Below are positions 7,760 through 16,371 of a stretch of DNA of 64,000 nucleotides, piece by piece. This DNA is from Stieleria varia (GTDB lineage: Bacteria > Planctomycetota > Planctomycetia > Pirellulales > Pirellulaceae), in NCBI RefSeq assembly GCF_038443385.1, contig NZ_CP151726.1:2480001-2544000 (forward strand). Direction: 5' to 3'. The notes under the pieces were generated by a model. It was not told the DNA's origin. It was given only the letters and a program-made list of their open reading frames with translations, and ran no database searches. How positions within the stretch are numbered: the first letter of the stretch is position 1; each line of letters starts with the position of its first letter. Position numbers and translations under genes: made by a program.

Positions 7760-9055
7760 CTAGGCCAGCAGCGCGGCAACCGGTTCTCCATTGCCGCCGA
7801 TTTTGAAGGGTCGACCGTTGGGTGCCACCTTTTCCTCATCCAGCGGCAGCCCCGCCGCTGCGGCAATCGTGCGATTGAAATCTTCCACGGAGACACGATC
7901 CTTTTCGACCGAAGTCCCCGTTTTGTCGCTTTCCCCGTAGACTTGCCCACCCTTGATCCCTGCGCCGATCAAGAGACTGCAGAACGCGCCGGGATGGTGA
8001 TCGCGACCAACATTGACGTTCAATTTTGGCTTGCGTCCAAACTCAGTCGTCAGCACGATGAGGGTTTCATCCAAGAGGCCTTTGCTGTGCAGGTCACGCA
8101 TCAGATTACCAAGCGCCGTGTCCAGATTGCTGGCGTGCGTGTCCAAGCGGTTGTAGATGTCCTGGTGCATGTCCCATCCGCCGTAGTTGATCTCGACGAA
8201 TCTGGCACCGCTTTGCACCAGCCGTCTGGCAAGCAGGCAGCCTTGACCGAGCGAGTTGCTGCCGTAGGCGTCCCGGATGGCTTGCGGTTCATCTTTGATG
8301 TCGAACACCTTCAAGTGCTCACTGCCCATCAACCGCCACGCTTCCTCGTAGAGTTGGTTATACGCATCGACTTTGCCATTCTTGCGTCCGCCCTGAAATT
8401 GACGGTCGAACTTACTCGCCAAGTACAAGCGGCGTTGGAAAAGTTCTTCAGGCAGATACGAGGGCAGCTTGATGTTTTGCAATCCCGCAGCGGCATCGGC
8501 GATGGGCACCGGCGAGAGCGAGGGTTCCAAGAACCCGGCTCCGGGATGCTCGTTTCCCGATCCGATCAAGAAATTGCCTGGCAACTCTTTGTTGATGCGA
8601 CCTTTCTCCGACAACATGTACGCGCCCAACGCCGGGTGCTGAATGCTGTTGATCTTTTTGTAGGAGGTCCGCATCAGGTACTTGCCCTTGTCGTGCGCCC
8701 CCGTCTCGGTGCTCAAGGACCGAACGACCGAGATCGCGCCGGCCAAGTAGGCCAACTTGGGAAAACGGTCCCCGAACATCATGCCCGGGACGCGAGTCTG
8801 GATGGGCTTCGTCTCACCGGCTTCTTCGACACCCGATTTGGGGTCAAACGTATCCAAATGAGTCATGGCTCCGTCCATGAACATGTAAATCACATGTTTC
8901 GCTTTGCCTATGATCGGCTCGGCAGCGTTTGCTTCGCCCATGTCGCTGATCACACCCGAACCAATGGCACCGGCAAACGAAACGCCCAGGCATCGACTCG
9001 CCGCCGACTTCATGAACGACCGACGATCATCTGTGCTGAAATCAAATCTTGTCAT
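7760..9055 (-). CDS. DUF1501 family protein (Tat-exported)
   Basis: This 431-residue protein belongs to the DUF1501 family, alkaline-phosphatase-superfamily-like proteins very common in planctomycetes. The N-terminus carries a twin-arginine-type signal (DRRSFMKSAA, then a small-residue hydrophobic run). Recognisable blocks are HVIYMFMDGAMTHLDTFDPK, TEFGRKPKLN and GRDHHPGAFCSLLIGAGIKG. The family is usually encoded beside a DUF1549/DUF1553 cytochrome-like protein, as here: the partner ends 22 bp upstream on the same strand, so both are probably co-transcribed. The substrate is unknown. The plus-strand frame opposite this gene is an antisense shadow. Confidence 0.93.
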   Translation of the reverse strand: MTRFDFSTDDRRSFMKSAASRCLGVSFAGAIGSGVISDMGEANAAEPIIGKAKHVIYMFMDGAMTHLDTFDPKSGVEEAGETKPIQTRVPGMMFGDRFPKLAYLAGAISVVRSLSTETGAHDKGKYLMRTSYKKINSIQHPALGAYMLSEKGRINKELPGNFLIGSGNEHPGAGFLEPSLSPVPIADAAAGLQNIKLPSYLPEELFQRRLYLASKFDRQFQGGRKNGKVDAYNQLYEEAWRLMGSEHLKVFDIKDEPQAIRDAYGSNSLGQGCLLARRLVQSGARFVEINYGGWDMHQDIYNRLDTHASNLDTALGNLMRDLHSKGLLDETLIVLTTEFGRKPKLNVNVGRDHHPGAFCSLLIGAGIKGGQVYGESDKTGTSVEKDRVSVEDFNRTIAAAAGLPLDEEKVAPNGRPFKIGGNGEPVAALLA

Positions 9056-9077
9056 GGGTATTTCCTAATCGTTTGGA

Positions 9078-11114
9078 TCACTGAATGAACAGGAACTCAC
9101 GGGTGTTGAGAAGTGCCCAAATGATGTTTCCGTAGCCGACGTTGTCGTTCTTGGTCTTGGAAAGTTCACTGGCGGCGATCGCACGGTCGGTTTGGTTGGG
9201 AAGCCGGGCCAAGACACTAAGAAAAATCGCGTCTATGCGATCCTTTGCTTTGTCAATCGCGAGCACTTTATCGACAATCGCCGAACCTTCCTCCAGCATC
9301 ACATGTGTGATGGGGCCGTTGAACATGGCCAAAATCTGTGGCACCGTGGCGTCTTGCTGTGCACCGTTGATCGTCTCACGGTCGCCCTGGCCGAACTGTC
9401 GCAAGAAATGGCTTGCGGAAGACGGGCTGGGCAACTCACTGGCGCGACACAGCACATTTCCTTGATAGGCGTGTTTGTTCAGCTCGCGTTTGTAATTGCC
9501 CATAAAAAACGTCTCACTGAATCGCTCACTCTGTTTCTTCACCGATTCAAAATTGGCACGCGAAAAATCCAGATCCATGACCCCGGCCATCGCTTCCGCG
9601 TCCGGTCGTTGGAACGGCAATGGATTGTAAACGGCCAAAGTCAACATTGAGTCCCAGATCTGCTCGGCAGAAAGACGCCGCAGCGCAGGACCAGGGAAAT
9701 AATAGGGCTGGCCACTGGTCAGCTCATAGTCGCTGGATTGCCGCTGATAGGTGTTGCTGTACAAGACTGCTCGGATCAATTCTTTGACATCGAATTGTCC
9801 TTTGACAAACTCATCAGCCAGGAAATCCATCAGTGGTTCGTTGACGCATGGGTTTTCATCCCGGAAATCGTCGATCGGCTCTACGAGTCCCACACCCATG
9901 AACTGCTTCCACAGACGATTGACCAGCGTTTTACTGAACCGTTCGTTTTCACGACTGGTCAACCAAGCAGCGAATTGCTCACGTGGCGTGCTATTTGCCG
10001 CCGACGTCGGCACTTCGCCCCACAGCACAGCCGGCTTGACAACTTCGTTCGGCTTGGCGTCCAGGTAAGCGTAGTCATGTGGCAGTTTCATCACTGCTTT
10101 GGACTCAGCGACACGATAAGTGTTCGCGCGAACAAGTCTCTGGAATTGCCCGGGAACGCGTCCTTTGTCGTAATGATTTCGGGCTTCGTTGATCAAATCG
10201 TTTGCGGGGTTCCCTTTTGTGTACCCCGGGTCACCCTTGCGAATGCGAGTTCGTGTTCCAGCGGTGTACGCAGCCAGCTCGTAGAACTGGTACTGGGTCC
10301 ATTGGTCAAATGGATGGTCGTGACATTGTGCGCAACCGATCTGAGTTCCCAAGAAAATTCGAACGGTGTTGTCAATGTACGGCAGCGGCATCCCGTCATC
10401 ACGCAATTGGTAACCGACCGCAGGGTTCTCCCAAACCTTGCCATCAGCCGTCAGCATCTCGTAGACCCACTTGTCATACGGTTTGTTCGTACGGATGGAG
10501 TCTTTGACATAGGCCAAGTAAGGGTCGGCAACGATGTTTGCTTGGGGACGTTCCACCAATCTCAAAACATCGGCCCAAAAGTTGTACATGTGGCTAACGT
10601 AATCCGGACTGCTGAGCAGCTTATCGATCAGCTTCTCTCGCTTGTTCGGATCGGAGTCATCCAGAAACTCCGTCGCTTCCTCCAACTTCGGAATCCGGCC
10701 TGCCACATCGAGGTAGATCCGTCGCAAGAAGACTTCGTCACTCGCCAACTCGTTTGGGGTGACACTCTCGTCAATCAACTTTCGTTCGACCAACGAGTCC
10801 AAACGATTCGCAGCCGATCGCGCTGCGGATCTGCCATCGGGACGTACAGCGGCAACGTCCATCCGCACCGGTTCCTTGCTACGGACGCTTTCGGGCAGCC
10901 GGATTTTCGGAGGTGCCGGCTTCTTGGCCGAGTTCCGTTTCTGGGCAAACGCATCGGAAGTCAGCACACAGAGCAGCAAGGCGGTCACCAACAAGGAACG
11001 CCCCAAAATTCGAGGGGCCAGCATTCGAGGGACCAATGTCGCAAGCGTTGCGAAGTCAAATTTCAAATCGTGCCGGGCGACGCCGCTGGTCTTTATCACC
11101 ATCTGAATCCTCAT
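9078..11114 (-). CDS. DUF1549 and DUF1553 domain protein
   Basis: This 678-residue secreted protein combines DUF1549 (from about residue 105, LVERKLIDESVTPNELASDE, FLRRIYLDVAGRIP) with DUF1553 (from about LWGEVPTSAANSTPREQFAA to the C-terminus). A CAQCHDHPFDQW block gives a CxxCH haem-like motif. The separate PSCyt1 cytochrome domain that often precedes DUF1549 is absent. The signal peptide lies around RSLLVTALLLCVLTSDAFA, so initiation could also be at an internal ATG about 30 codons downstream. It pairs with the DUF1501 gene downstream. Planctomycetes carry many such pairs, generally thought to act in extracytoplasmic polymer metabolism, but the reaction is unknown. Confidence 0.92.
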   Translation of the reverse strand: MRIQMVIKTSGVARHDLKFDFATLATLVPRMLAPRILGRSLLVTALLLCVLTSDAFAQKRNSAKKPAPPKIRLPESVRSKEPVRMDVAAVRPDGRSAARSAANRLDSLVERKLIDESVTPNELASDEVFLRRIYLDVAGRIPKLEEATEFLDDSDPNKREKLIDKLLSSPDYVSHMYNFWADVLRLVERPQANIVADPYLAYVKDSIRTNKPYDKWVYEMLTADGKVWENPAVGYQLRDDGMPLPYIDNTVRIFLGTQIGCAQCHDHPFDQWTQYQFYELAAYTAGTRTRIRKGDPGYTKGNPANDLINEARNHYDKGRVPGQFQRLVRANTYRVAESKAVMKLPHDYAYLDAKPNEVVKPAVLWGEVPTSAANSTPREQFAAWLTSRENERFSKTLVNRLWKQFMGVGLVEPIDDFRDENPCVNEPLMDFLADEFVKGQFDVKELIRAVLYSNTYQRQSSDYELTSGQPYYFPGPALRRLSAEQIWDSMLTLAVYNPLPFQRPDAEAMAGVMDLDFSRANFESVKKQSERFSETFFMGNYKRELNKHAYQGNVLCRASELPSPSSASHFLRQFGQGDRETINGAQQDATVPQILAMFNGPITHVMLEEGSAIVDKVLAIDKAKDRIDAIFLSVLARLPNQTDRAIAASELSKTKNDNVGYGNIIWALLNTREFLFIQ

Positions 11115-11324
11115 TGCGAATCAATAGCGGCAATCTGAACGCCGCAGGCTGGATTATGGTAATCGATCTTGGACGTCGGCGGCGAGCTGAAGTTGCGTTG
11201 CGTGGCGAGAATATGGCCGTTTGGCCGAGTTGGTTCGGTCGTATGGCAGGAACCCGTCCATCAGTGGGGCGTCTGGATCGCAGTGACACGACCGGCTAAG
11301 AATCAACGATCCCCTTTGCAACGC

Positions 11325-12386
11325 TTACGATTTCCAGTCTTTCCGACCTGTCACCAAGGCCCCGTGTGCCGGCAACGAAATCGTGGCCTCATCGATCGAC
11401 AAACCGGCGTCCGTCAGCCAGCGGTCGATCTCGTCACGTCGATAACAGCGACCTTCGCAAATCGAAAACAACAACGCGGAATAGGCAGCGACGGGGCGAG
11501 GTCCCGCGGAAACGGGAGGAGCCCCCTCTGGAACACTTTCGAGCAATGAATCCAAGACCATCAAGCAGCCGCCCCTGGCGAGTTCACCCGCATAATGCTG
11601 TACCATCGCCCGTGCATCCGCCTCGTTGTAATCGTGCAAAAGATTGGCCAACAACACAGCGTCCGCAGGATCATCCAACTTGGCGTGATGCGCGTCGTCC
11701 AATCGAAACGTGACTCGGTCCATGCACCCGGCCGCTTCCGCGTACTCTTGGGCCACACGCAGGGGCGGTCCACGATCAATGATCGTAGCTCTGAGCCCAG
11801 GATACTTTTTCAGCAACGCCAAACTGTACAGCCCGTGCGCTCCACCGACATCGACAAGGTGTTTGCACTGCCCGAGGTCCAGCTGTGCGGCAAGCATCGG
11901 CGCGACGTTTCTCGCACGATCAGCCATCGCCCGTGTCAACGTATCTGCGGTCTCCGTGTCGTCCAATGAAGACGGCGGACCGTCTTCGTGGAACACAAAG
12001 GAAACGTTGCCCGCCGGCGCATCGTCACGCAAGCACTGAATCATATTTTGCACGTCCCCCGAGAATCGCCCCAGCCCCAGGTAGCCTCGCAAATGAAACG
12101 GGCTGTCCGGATCCATCTTTTCTTGGCCATAGGCTGTCAAACCGATCCGGTGATCGGCATGAACGTCGATCAAGTCGATCGAGCGCAACGCGGTGAGCAA
12201 AACGATTGCTGATCGATCGGCTAAACCAAGTCGCTCTCGCAAATCATCGTATAGCAACGGGCCTGCGGCCAAGACCCGTCCGACATCGAACTCGATCACC
12301 GCGGCCACCAGCAAGTTTGAGATCTGAGCTGTTCTCAGATCGTCCAAAAAACGTGTGGTGTCGTGCTGGGGAAGCATTTCAGGCAT
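11325..12386 (-). CDS. SAM-dependent O-methyltransferase family protein
   Basis: This 353-residue protein resembles the acetylserotonin/hydroxyneurosporene O-methyltransferase family. An N-terminal winged-helix dimerisation region (residues 1-100, with LGLADRSAIVLLTALRSIDL) is followed by a Rossmann SAM-binding domain with motif I LVDVGGAHGLYSLALLKKYP, an acidic DDAHH block, and LLANLLHDYNEADARAMV. The small-molecule substrate cannot be inferred. It lies 51 bp downstream of the PQQ-propeller gene on the same strand and may be co-transcribed with it. The terminal LPAHGALVTGRK is typical of the fold. Confidence 0.9.
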   Translation of the reverse strand: MPEMLPQHDTTRFLDDLRTAQISNLLVAAVIEFDVGRVLAAGPLLYDDLRERLGLADRSAIVLLTALRSIDLIDVHADHRIGLTAYGQEKMDPDSPFHLRGYLGLGRFSGDVQNMIQCLRDDAPAGNVSFVFHEDGPPSSLDDTETADTLTRAMADRARNVAPMLAAQLDLGQCKHLVDVGGAHGLYSLALLKKYPGLRATIIDRGPPLRVAQEYAEAAGCMDRVTFRLDDAHHAKLDDPADAVLLANLLHDYNEADARAMVQHYAGELARGGCLMVLDSLLESVPEGAPPVSAGPRPVAAYSALLFSICEGRCYRRDEIDRWLTDAGLSIDEATISLPAHGALVTGRKDWKS

Positions 12387-12437
12387 ATGGAAATGGCATT
12401 TGTAAACAGAGGGATGTCAAATGAATGTCTTGGCCGT

Positions 12438-13700
12438 TCAATTCGCCCCGATGCAGTACAGCCGTTTGTCGCTTCGCAACAAAAACTGGCCGCCACTGAT
12501 GGCCAATGAGCTGCGAACGATTTCATCCTTTGTCAGAGGACTTGGGTTTTTGGACACCACCTCAAGCTGCTCTCCCAAACGCAACACGATGACTTCGCCA
12601 TTTTCTGCTGCGATGTAGACCAAGCCACCGGCGGACACGGGCGAACCAGAAAAATTGCCAGCCAGACGTTCTTTCCACAGCTCACGACCGTCCTGGCAAT
12701 CGTAGCCTGTGGCGATCCCTGCCATACCGATCACCAGCATCACATCGTTGCTCACAATCGGCGACGGCAAATCACGACCGCCCTTTCGAGGTGTGTGCCA
12801 ACGCATATGAGTTTCGGTAACGTCTCCGCGTCCACTGGGGTCGATCGCATAAACGTCGCCCGCTTTGCCATTGACGACAAACAATGTCTTGCCGTCCCAA
12901 GCCGGAACTGGCGTCCCACGCCCGTTAAAGCTTTTGCAAAACCAAAGCGGCTCGCCGTTGTCGGGATTGTACGCCTCCACACCAAACTCACCATTGAGCG
13001 CCAGTTGACGTTGACCATTGACAACGATGGGCAGCGGAGTGCTCCAGCCTCCCTTTGGTTTTTCACGGCGAGGTGTTTTCCAAACGTCTTTCCCGGTCGA
13101 TTTGTCCACGGCCAGTAGAAAAGATTCGCCTTCCGCATCCGCGTTCTGGATGACCATTTCATCGACGATGATCGGCGAAGCTCCCACGCCCCATGCGCCG
13201 GGAAACTGGCCAAGATCTCGCGACCAGCGTGGATCGCCATCCATCGACAAACAGTGCAGCCCTCCGGCGCCAAAGAAAGCGACGACACATGTGCCATCTG
13301 TCGCACAACTTGGCGTGGCCCAACTGTTCATTTTGTGCAGTTCTTCGCCTGAGCCCGTCGCGATGTCACGATTCCACATCAGTTCGCCAGTCTGACGTGA
13401 CAAACAAATCACGTGTCGGTGAACTTGACCATTCGCTTGCGTCCAACCAGTCAAGAAAATGCGATCCTCCCAAACCACAGGCGACGAGTGGCCTTGAACG
13501 GGCAAGTCGACTTGCCAGGCGATGTCGTCGCTGTTCCAACGAGGAGCAACGCCGTTTGATGAGCTGTGGCCGGTTCCTGCCGGCCCACGAAATCCGGGCC
13601 AGTTCTGTGACTTGGAATCGGGCTCCGCCGCCACGACGTGACCGCAAAACAACAGCAGGGGAAAGAGGAACAAGCATGATTTTAGGGTGCTATCTTTCAC
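12438..13700 (-). CDS. Secreted PQQ-like beta-propeller repeat protein
   Basis: This 420-residue protein has an N-terminal signal peptide (LFLFPLLLFCGHVVA) and repeated blades of the PQQ-enzyme/BamB type, for example SSPVVWEDRIFLTGWTQANG, LSRQTGELMWNRDIATGSGE and VDKSTGKDVWKTPRREKPKG. The mature part starts WPGFRGPAGTGHSS, a common start of planctomycete outer-membrane-protein-assembly-like propellers. No quinoprotein dehydrogenase catalytic residues are evident, so a scaffold or binding role is more likely than an enzyme. The O-methyltransferase gene follows closely. Confidence 0.92.
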   Translation of the reverse strand: MKDSTLKSCLFLFPLLLFCGHVVAAEPDSKSQNWPGFRGPAGTGHSSSNGVAPRWNSDDIAWQVDLPVQGHSSPVVWEDRIFLTGWTQANGQVHRHVICLSRQTGELMWNRDIATGSGEELHKMNSWATPSCATDGTCVVAFFGAGGLHCLSMDGDPRWSRDLGQFPGAWGVGASPIIVDEMVIQNADAEGESFLLAVDKSTGKDVWKTPRREKPKGGWSTPLPIVVNGQRQLALNGEFGVEAYNPDNGEPLWFCKSFNGRGTPVPAWDGKTLFVVNGKAGDVYAIDPSGRGDVTETHMRWHTPRKGGRDLPSPIVSNDVMLVIGMAGIATGYDCQDGRELWKERLAGNFSGSPVSAGGLVYIAAENGEVIVLRLGEQLEVVSKNPSPLTKDEIVRSSLAISGGQFLLRSDKRLYCIGAN

Positions 13701-13801
13701 GGTGCGATTCCTGATCGAGGGGAGGATGTTGGGTAGGAGTGGAAGGCGGGCTGTTCATGGTAGAGCGATTCGGCTTGAAAAGAATCGTTCCCGAATCGGG
13801 A

Positions 13802-14494
13802 TCAGCATCGCCCACGCTTGCGATAATGGGCGACCGATTTGGCGATGTATTTTACAGCATCGGGAGTCTTGCAACCGGTCTGTCCATGGTCCACGGTCAC
13901 CTTTCCTACTTGTTCTGCGACCCGGATCGCGCTGCCTCGATGTCGCTCTGAAAAGACACCGATGGCAATGAGCGCGTTATTCATCGCGTGTCTGGCTCGA
14001 TTGGGCGAATCATGGATTCCGTCAGCAATTCGCTTGAGCGCCTCCTCGATCACTGTATCGGGCACGTCGTCAGGGGATTGTTTCAGCCAGTGAGCGACCA
14101 AGCTGTAGGCGGCTACCAGTGATGATTCGGACTTCGCCCGAGACCACTTGGTCCATTTCGTAATCGCAAAACGCGTCTTGGCCACGACCCCGGCCAGCAT
14201 TCCGACCAACAAGTCGTAGTCGAGTCCCCGCATCCAGTCATCGATCTCTTTGGATTTCAATTGGTTCGGATCGATCACCATCAGTGCCAGCGTCTGGGCG
14301 TCGCTGTTCCCTGTTTTCCAAAGCAATGAGGCAAGTTCGTGATCCACACCGATCCTTTTTTTCAAACCAGCAAGATCGCCAAACTTGACCCCAAACAGTG
14401 GTTCAGATGCCCCATGACGTAGATAAATCTGGCGTGTTCCGTCGCTGCCCAGTCGGCGGAGTTCACTCAGGGTGTCTTTAAGGTTCACGATCAT
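13802..14494 (-). CDS. AlkD-like DNA alkylation repair protein
   Basis: This 230-residue alpha-helical HEAT-like repeat protein matches the DNA alkylation repair (AlkD) superfamily. Blocks include HGASEPLFGVKFGDLAGLKK, HELASLLWKTGNSDAQTLAL and RHAMNNALIAIGVF; the C-terminus has VDHGQTGCKTPDAVKYI. Known AlkD enzymes are DNA glycosylases removing alkylated bases. This shorter cytoplasmic subfamily is widespread but poorly characterised, so glycosylase activity is not assured. The ATG at 14494 follows GCGAGAA. It is divergent from the chemosensory operon. Confidence 0.82.
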   Translation of the reverse strand: MIVNLKDTLSELRRLGSDGTRQIYLRHGASEPLFGVKFGDLAGLKKRIGVDHELASLLWKTGNSDAQTLALMVIDPNQLKSKEIDDWMRGLDYDLLVGMLAGVVAKTRFAITKWTKWSRAKSESSLVAAYSLVAHWLKQSPDDVPDTVIEEALKRIADGIHDSPNRARHAMNNALIAIGVFSERHRGSAIRVAEQVGKVTVDHGQTGCKTPDAVKYIAKSVAHYRKRGRC

Positions 14495-14838
14495 TTCTCG
14501 CTAGAGGGTTCCGCAGCACTAGGCCCTTAGATTAACCCAATTCCGACCCGGCGGCCTGTTGATTTCGTCGTTGGTCGCTCACTCTCGGCCGACGCTCATC
14601 ACTCAACTGGGCAAGAGCACCTTTCCTACATCCATCAAATCCCCGTCACGAATGAAATCAACAAGCCCATCAGGAGCCCGGCCAACGCGGATAACCGGCA
14701 TTTTTGTCGGAATCACTTGACTCTGCTATCCAGTAACCCACCGTTCACGTGGAAGCGTCTGTTGGCGGACACGTGCCAGCAGCATTTCTCGCGTTACTCT
14801 CCCCATGAGTGACAAACGCACGATGTGGAACCGACGTC
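14495..14838. other. Intergenic leader region before the riboswitch
   Basis: There is no supported gene here. It should hold the divergent promoters of the alkylation-repair gene (minus) and the chemosensory operon (plus). A TTGACT word at 14717-14722 is a possible -35 box, but no convincing -10 stands at the right distance. GCGTTACTC and GAGTgacaAACGC at about 14790-14818 can pair just upstream of the aptamer. Confidence 0.4.
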
Positions 14839-14924
14839 GGTTCCCGAAAAGGCAAACCGGCTGCGAAGCCGAGTGCGCAAAGCCACGGGTCTCCCGATGA
14901 GACAGCCGGGTTACCGAAAGAACC
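14839..14924 (+). promoter_or_regulatory. c-di-GMP-I (GEMM-I) riboswitch aptamer
   Basis: The conserved GEMM-I core is readable in order: GGCAAACC (14851-14858); a P2 hairpin CGGCT-GCGA-AGCCG with a GNRA tetraloop; CAAAGCC (14878-14884); a P3 arm GTCTC/GAGAC; and GCCGGGTTACCG (14905-14916). The outer P1 pairs GGTTC (14839-14843) with GAACC (14920-14924). Aligned to the Vibrio Vc2 aptamer, the ligand-contacting G20, A47 and C92 correspond to G14852, A14880 and C14914. All three are kept, which favours c-di-GMP over cyclic AMP-GMP. It precedes the chemosensory operon on the same strand by about 70 bases. Confidence 0.92.
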
Positions 14925-14950
14925 AAACAACCGATTGTCCGAAGACGCTT

Positions 14951-14994
14951 GGTCGGAGTCATCACTCCGTGCCGGCCATTCGGTCGGAGTCATC
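14951..14994 (+). promoter_or_regulatory. Putative riboswitch expression platform with duplicated Shine-Dalgarno region
   Basis: GGTCGGAGTCATC occurs twice, at 14951-14963 and 14982-14994. The second copy carries the GGAG that serves the ATG at 14996. ACTCCG at 14964-14969 can pair either with the first CGGAGT (14954-14959, tight CATC loop) or with the second one (14985-14990), which would hide the ribosome-binding site. This would allow translational switching. Which pairing c-di-GMP favours cannot be read from the sequence. Confidence 0.6.
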
Positions 14995-14995
14995 C

Positions 14996-15466
14996 ATGTC
15001 CGCACATACTTCCTGGACGCCTGACGGCATCCAGACCACGAACGATCCGAATACACAGCTCTCTGAAGGGGCCATCCCTCGTCGTCGACGAATTCTGGTC
15101 GCGGACGACAGCAAGACAGTTCGCCGGTTGAACGAACGTGTTCTCAAACAGGCCGGCTTTGATGTCCTGCTGGCTGAAGACGGACGTCAGGCAGTCGAGA
15201 TTGCTCTCGATCAACATCCGGACCTGGTCGTGTTGGATATCAACATGCCCGAATTGGATGGCTACGGCGTCTGCCACGAACTGCTCGCCAGGGAAGATTG
15301 GAGCAAAGACACTCCCTTCATTTTCTTGACATGTGCCGAAGCGCCGCATCTCACTGCATTGGGCAATGAACTGGGGGCCTTTCTGCCAAAACCGACTCAA
15401 GCCGATGTGTTGCTCGAAACTGTCATCTCGCTGCTGACCGAGTTTCGACGTCACCGACGTCACTGA
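14996..15466 (+). CDS. Single-domain response regulator (CheY-like)
   Basis: This 156-residue protein has a short N-terminal tail and one receiver domain. The acidic pocket is VADDSK, the phosphoacceptor is Asp81 in VVLDINMPE, and the conserved Lys lies in FLPKPT. I chose the ATG at 14996 because GGAG stands six bases upstream; the frame is open further back but runs through the riboswitch. It is the first gene of the operon and has no output domain, so it probably acts by protein interaction, taking phosphate from the CheA homologue encoded downstream. Confidence 0.93.
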   Translation: MSAHTSWTPDGIQTTNDPNTQLSEGAIPRRRRILVADDSKTVRRLNERVLKQAGFDVLLAEDGRQAVEIALDQHPDLVVLDINMPELDGYGVCHELLAREDWSKDTPFIFLTCAEAPHLTALGNELGAFLPKPTQADVLLETVISLLTEFRRHRRH

Positions 15467-15557
15467 GACTTCAAACCCTCATTCTCCAGTGTTTTGCACG
15501 GCAACGCTGAAAGCACAATCTGCCACGTCAACTCATCGCCAATCCACCGGCGCGGAC

Positions 15558-15800
15558 ATGCCACACGAATCCACCCCCAACAAACTCGAACCTGAGCCGA
15601 TCACCGAATCCAGCGTCGATTTTGAATTGACTACTGAGATGCTCGACGCTTGGGAAGAAGAGCTGGATTGTTTTCACAGTGAAATTCGTCAACGACTCGC
15701 AATGCTTTCCAGCGGCTCACTGCAAACGAAGTCGACGACTCATCGCACTTCACAAGACGCATTCAATCTCGCCGACTCCATACGAAACTTACTGAAATAG
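15558..15800 (+). CDS. Small acidic protein of the chemosensory operon
   Basis: This 80-residue protein lies between the receiver and CheW genes on the same strand (gaps of 91 and 27 bp). I do not recognise it. It is acidic in its first half and predicted helical in the middle (LDAWEEELDCFHSEIRQRLA). An in-frame GTG at 15489 would add 23 residues. The operon position suggests an accessory or adaptor role, but it could be a non-conserved frame. Confidence 0.55.
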   Translation: MPHESTPNKLEPEPITESSVDFELTTEMLDAWEEELDCFHSEIRQRLAMLSSGSLQTKSTTHRTSQDAFNLADSIRNLLK

Positions 15801-15827
15801 CGACACACTTTCAGCTCACTCATTTCC

Positions 15828-16331
15828 ATGACCACGCTCACCAACAACACGTCCAGCATCGCTAGCCTCAGCGACAAACACTGCATCTTTCGATGCGGTG
15901 ACGCTGTGTTCTCGCTGCCGGCGACAACGGTTCGTGAAGTAACCCATGCACCGGACATCGTCCCCGTCCCCGTCAGCCATGACGCATTGGCGGGCATTGG
16001 TCATGTGCACAGCGAATTCCTGCCGGTCATCGCATTGGCTCCCATCGTCGGGGAGCACGCGGCGGTCAACGGTACATCGAATCAACTTTTGATCCTGAAC
16101 AGTCCGCTGGGTGACTGGGGGATCCTGATCGACAAAGTCATGGCGATCCACCCTGTCGAAACCCACGTCGCCGCTCAACACCGAAACGACTCGACCGCGA
16201 CGGTGTTACTGGGAACCGCATCCTTTGATGGTTCCGTCTTAAGTGTTTTGGATGTCAACAGTCTGCAACGCGTGATACAGCAAACGCTCCACGGCCGATG
16301 GACGCAGACACACCCCAGTACATCCCACTAG
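15828..16331 (+). CDS. CheW-like coupling protein
   Basis: This 167-residue protein is a single CheW (SH3-like) domain that would couple the chemoreceptor to the CheA kinase. Characteristic stretches are [20 protein letters not shown] near the N-terminus, [13 protein letters not shown], and [18 protein letters not shown]. The sequence is diverged: the usual LRGxxxPV motif appears as [12 protein letters not shown]. It lies between the small acidic protein and the receptor gene in the same operon. Confidence 0.88.
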   Translation: MTTLTNNTSSIASLSDKHCIFRCGDAVFSLPATTVREVTHAPDIVPVPVSHDALAGIGHVHSEFLPVIALAPIVGEHAAVNGTSNQLLILNSPLGDWGILIDKVMAIHPVETHVAAQHRNDSTATVLLGTASFDGSVLSVLDVNSLQRVIQQTLHGRWTQTHPSTSH

Positions 16332-16371
16332 TCAAGCAACTGCCAACTCTCGATACGATTTAGAAAACATC

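Noticed and set aside
7688..9088. Long plus-strand open frame opposite the DUF1501 gene
   Set aside because: It is antisense to a clear family gene, starts inside a dispersed repeat, and has no recognisable protein features.
9738..11138. Long plus-strand open frame opposite the DUF1549/1553 gene
   Set aside because: It is the antisense shadow of a conserved gene with typical codon-bias artefact.
14839..14924. Cyclic AMP-GMP (GEMM-Ib) specificity for the riboswitch
   Set aside because: Aligning to Vc2 puts G, not A, at position 20 (14852), which is the c-di-GMP-type residue. Only binding data would be final.
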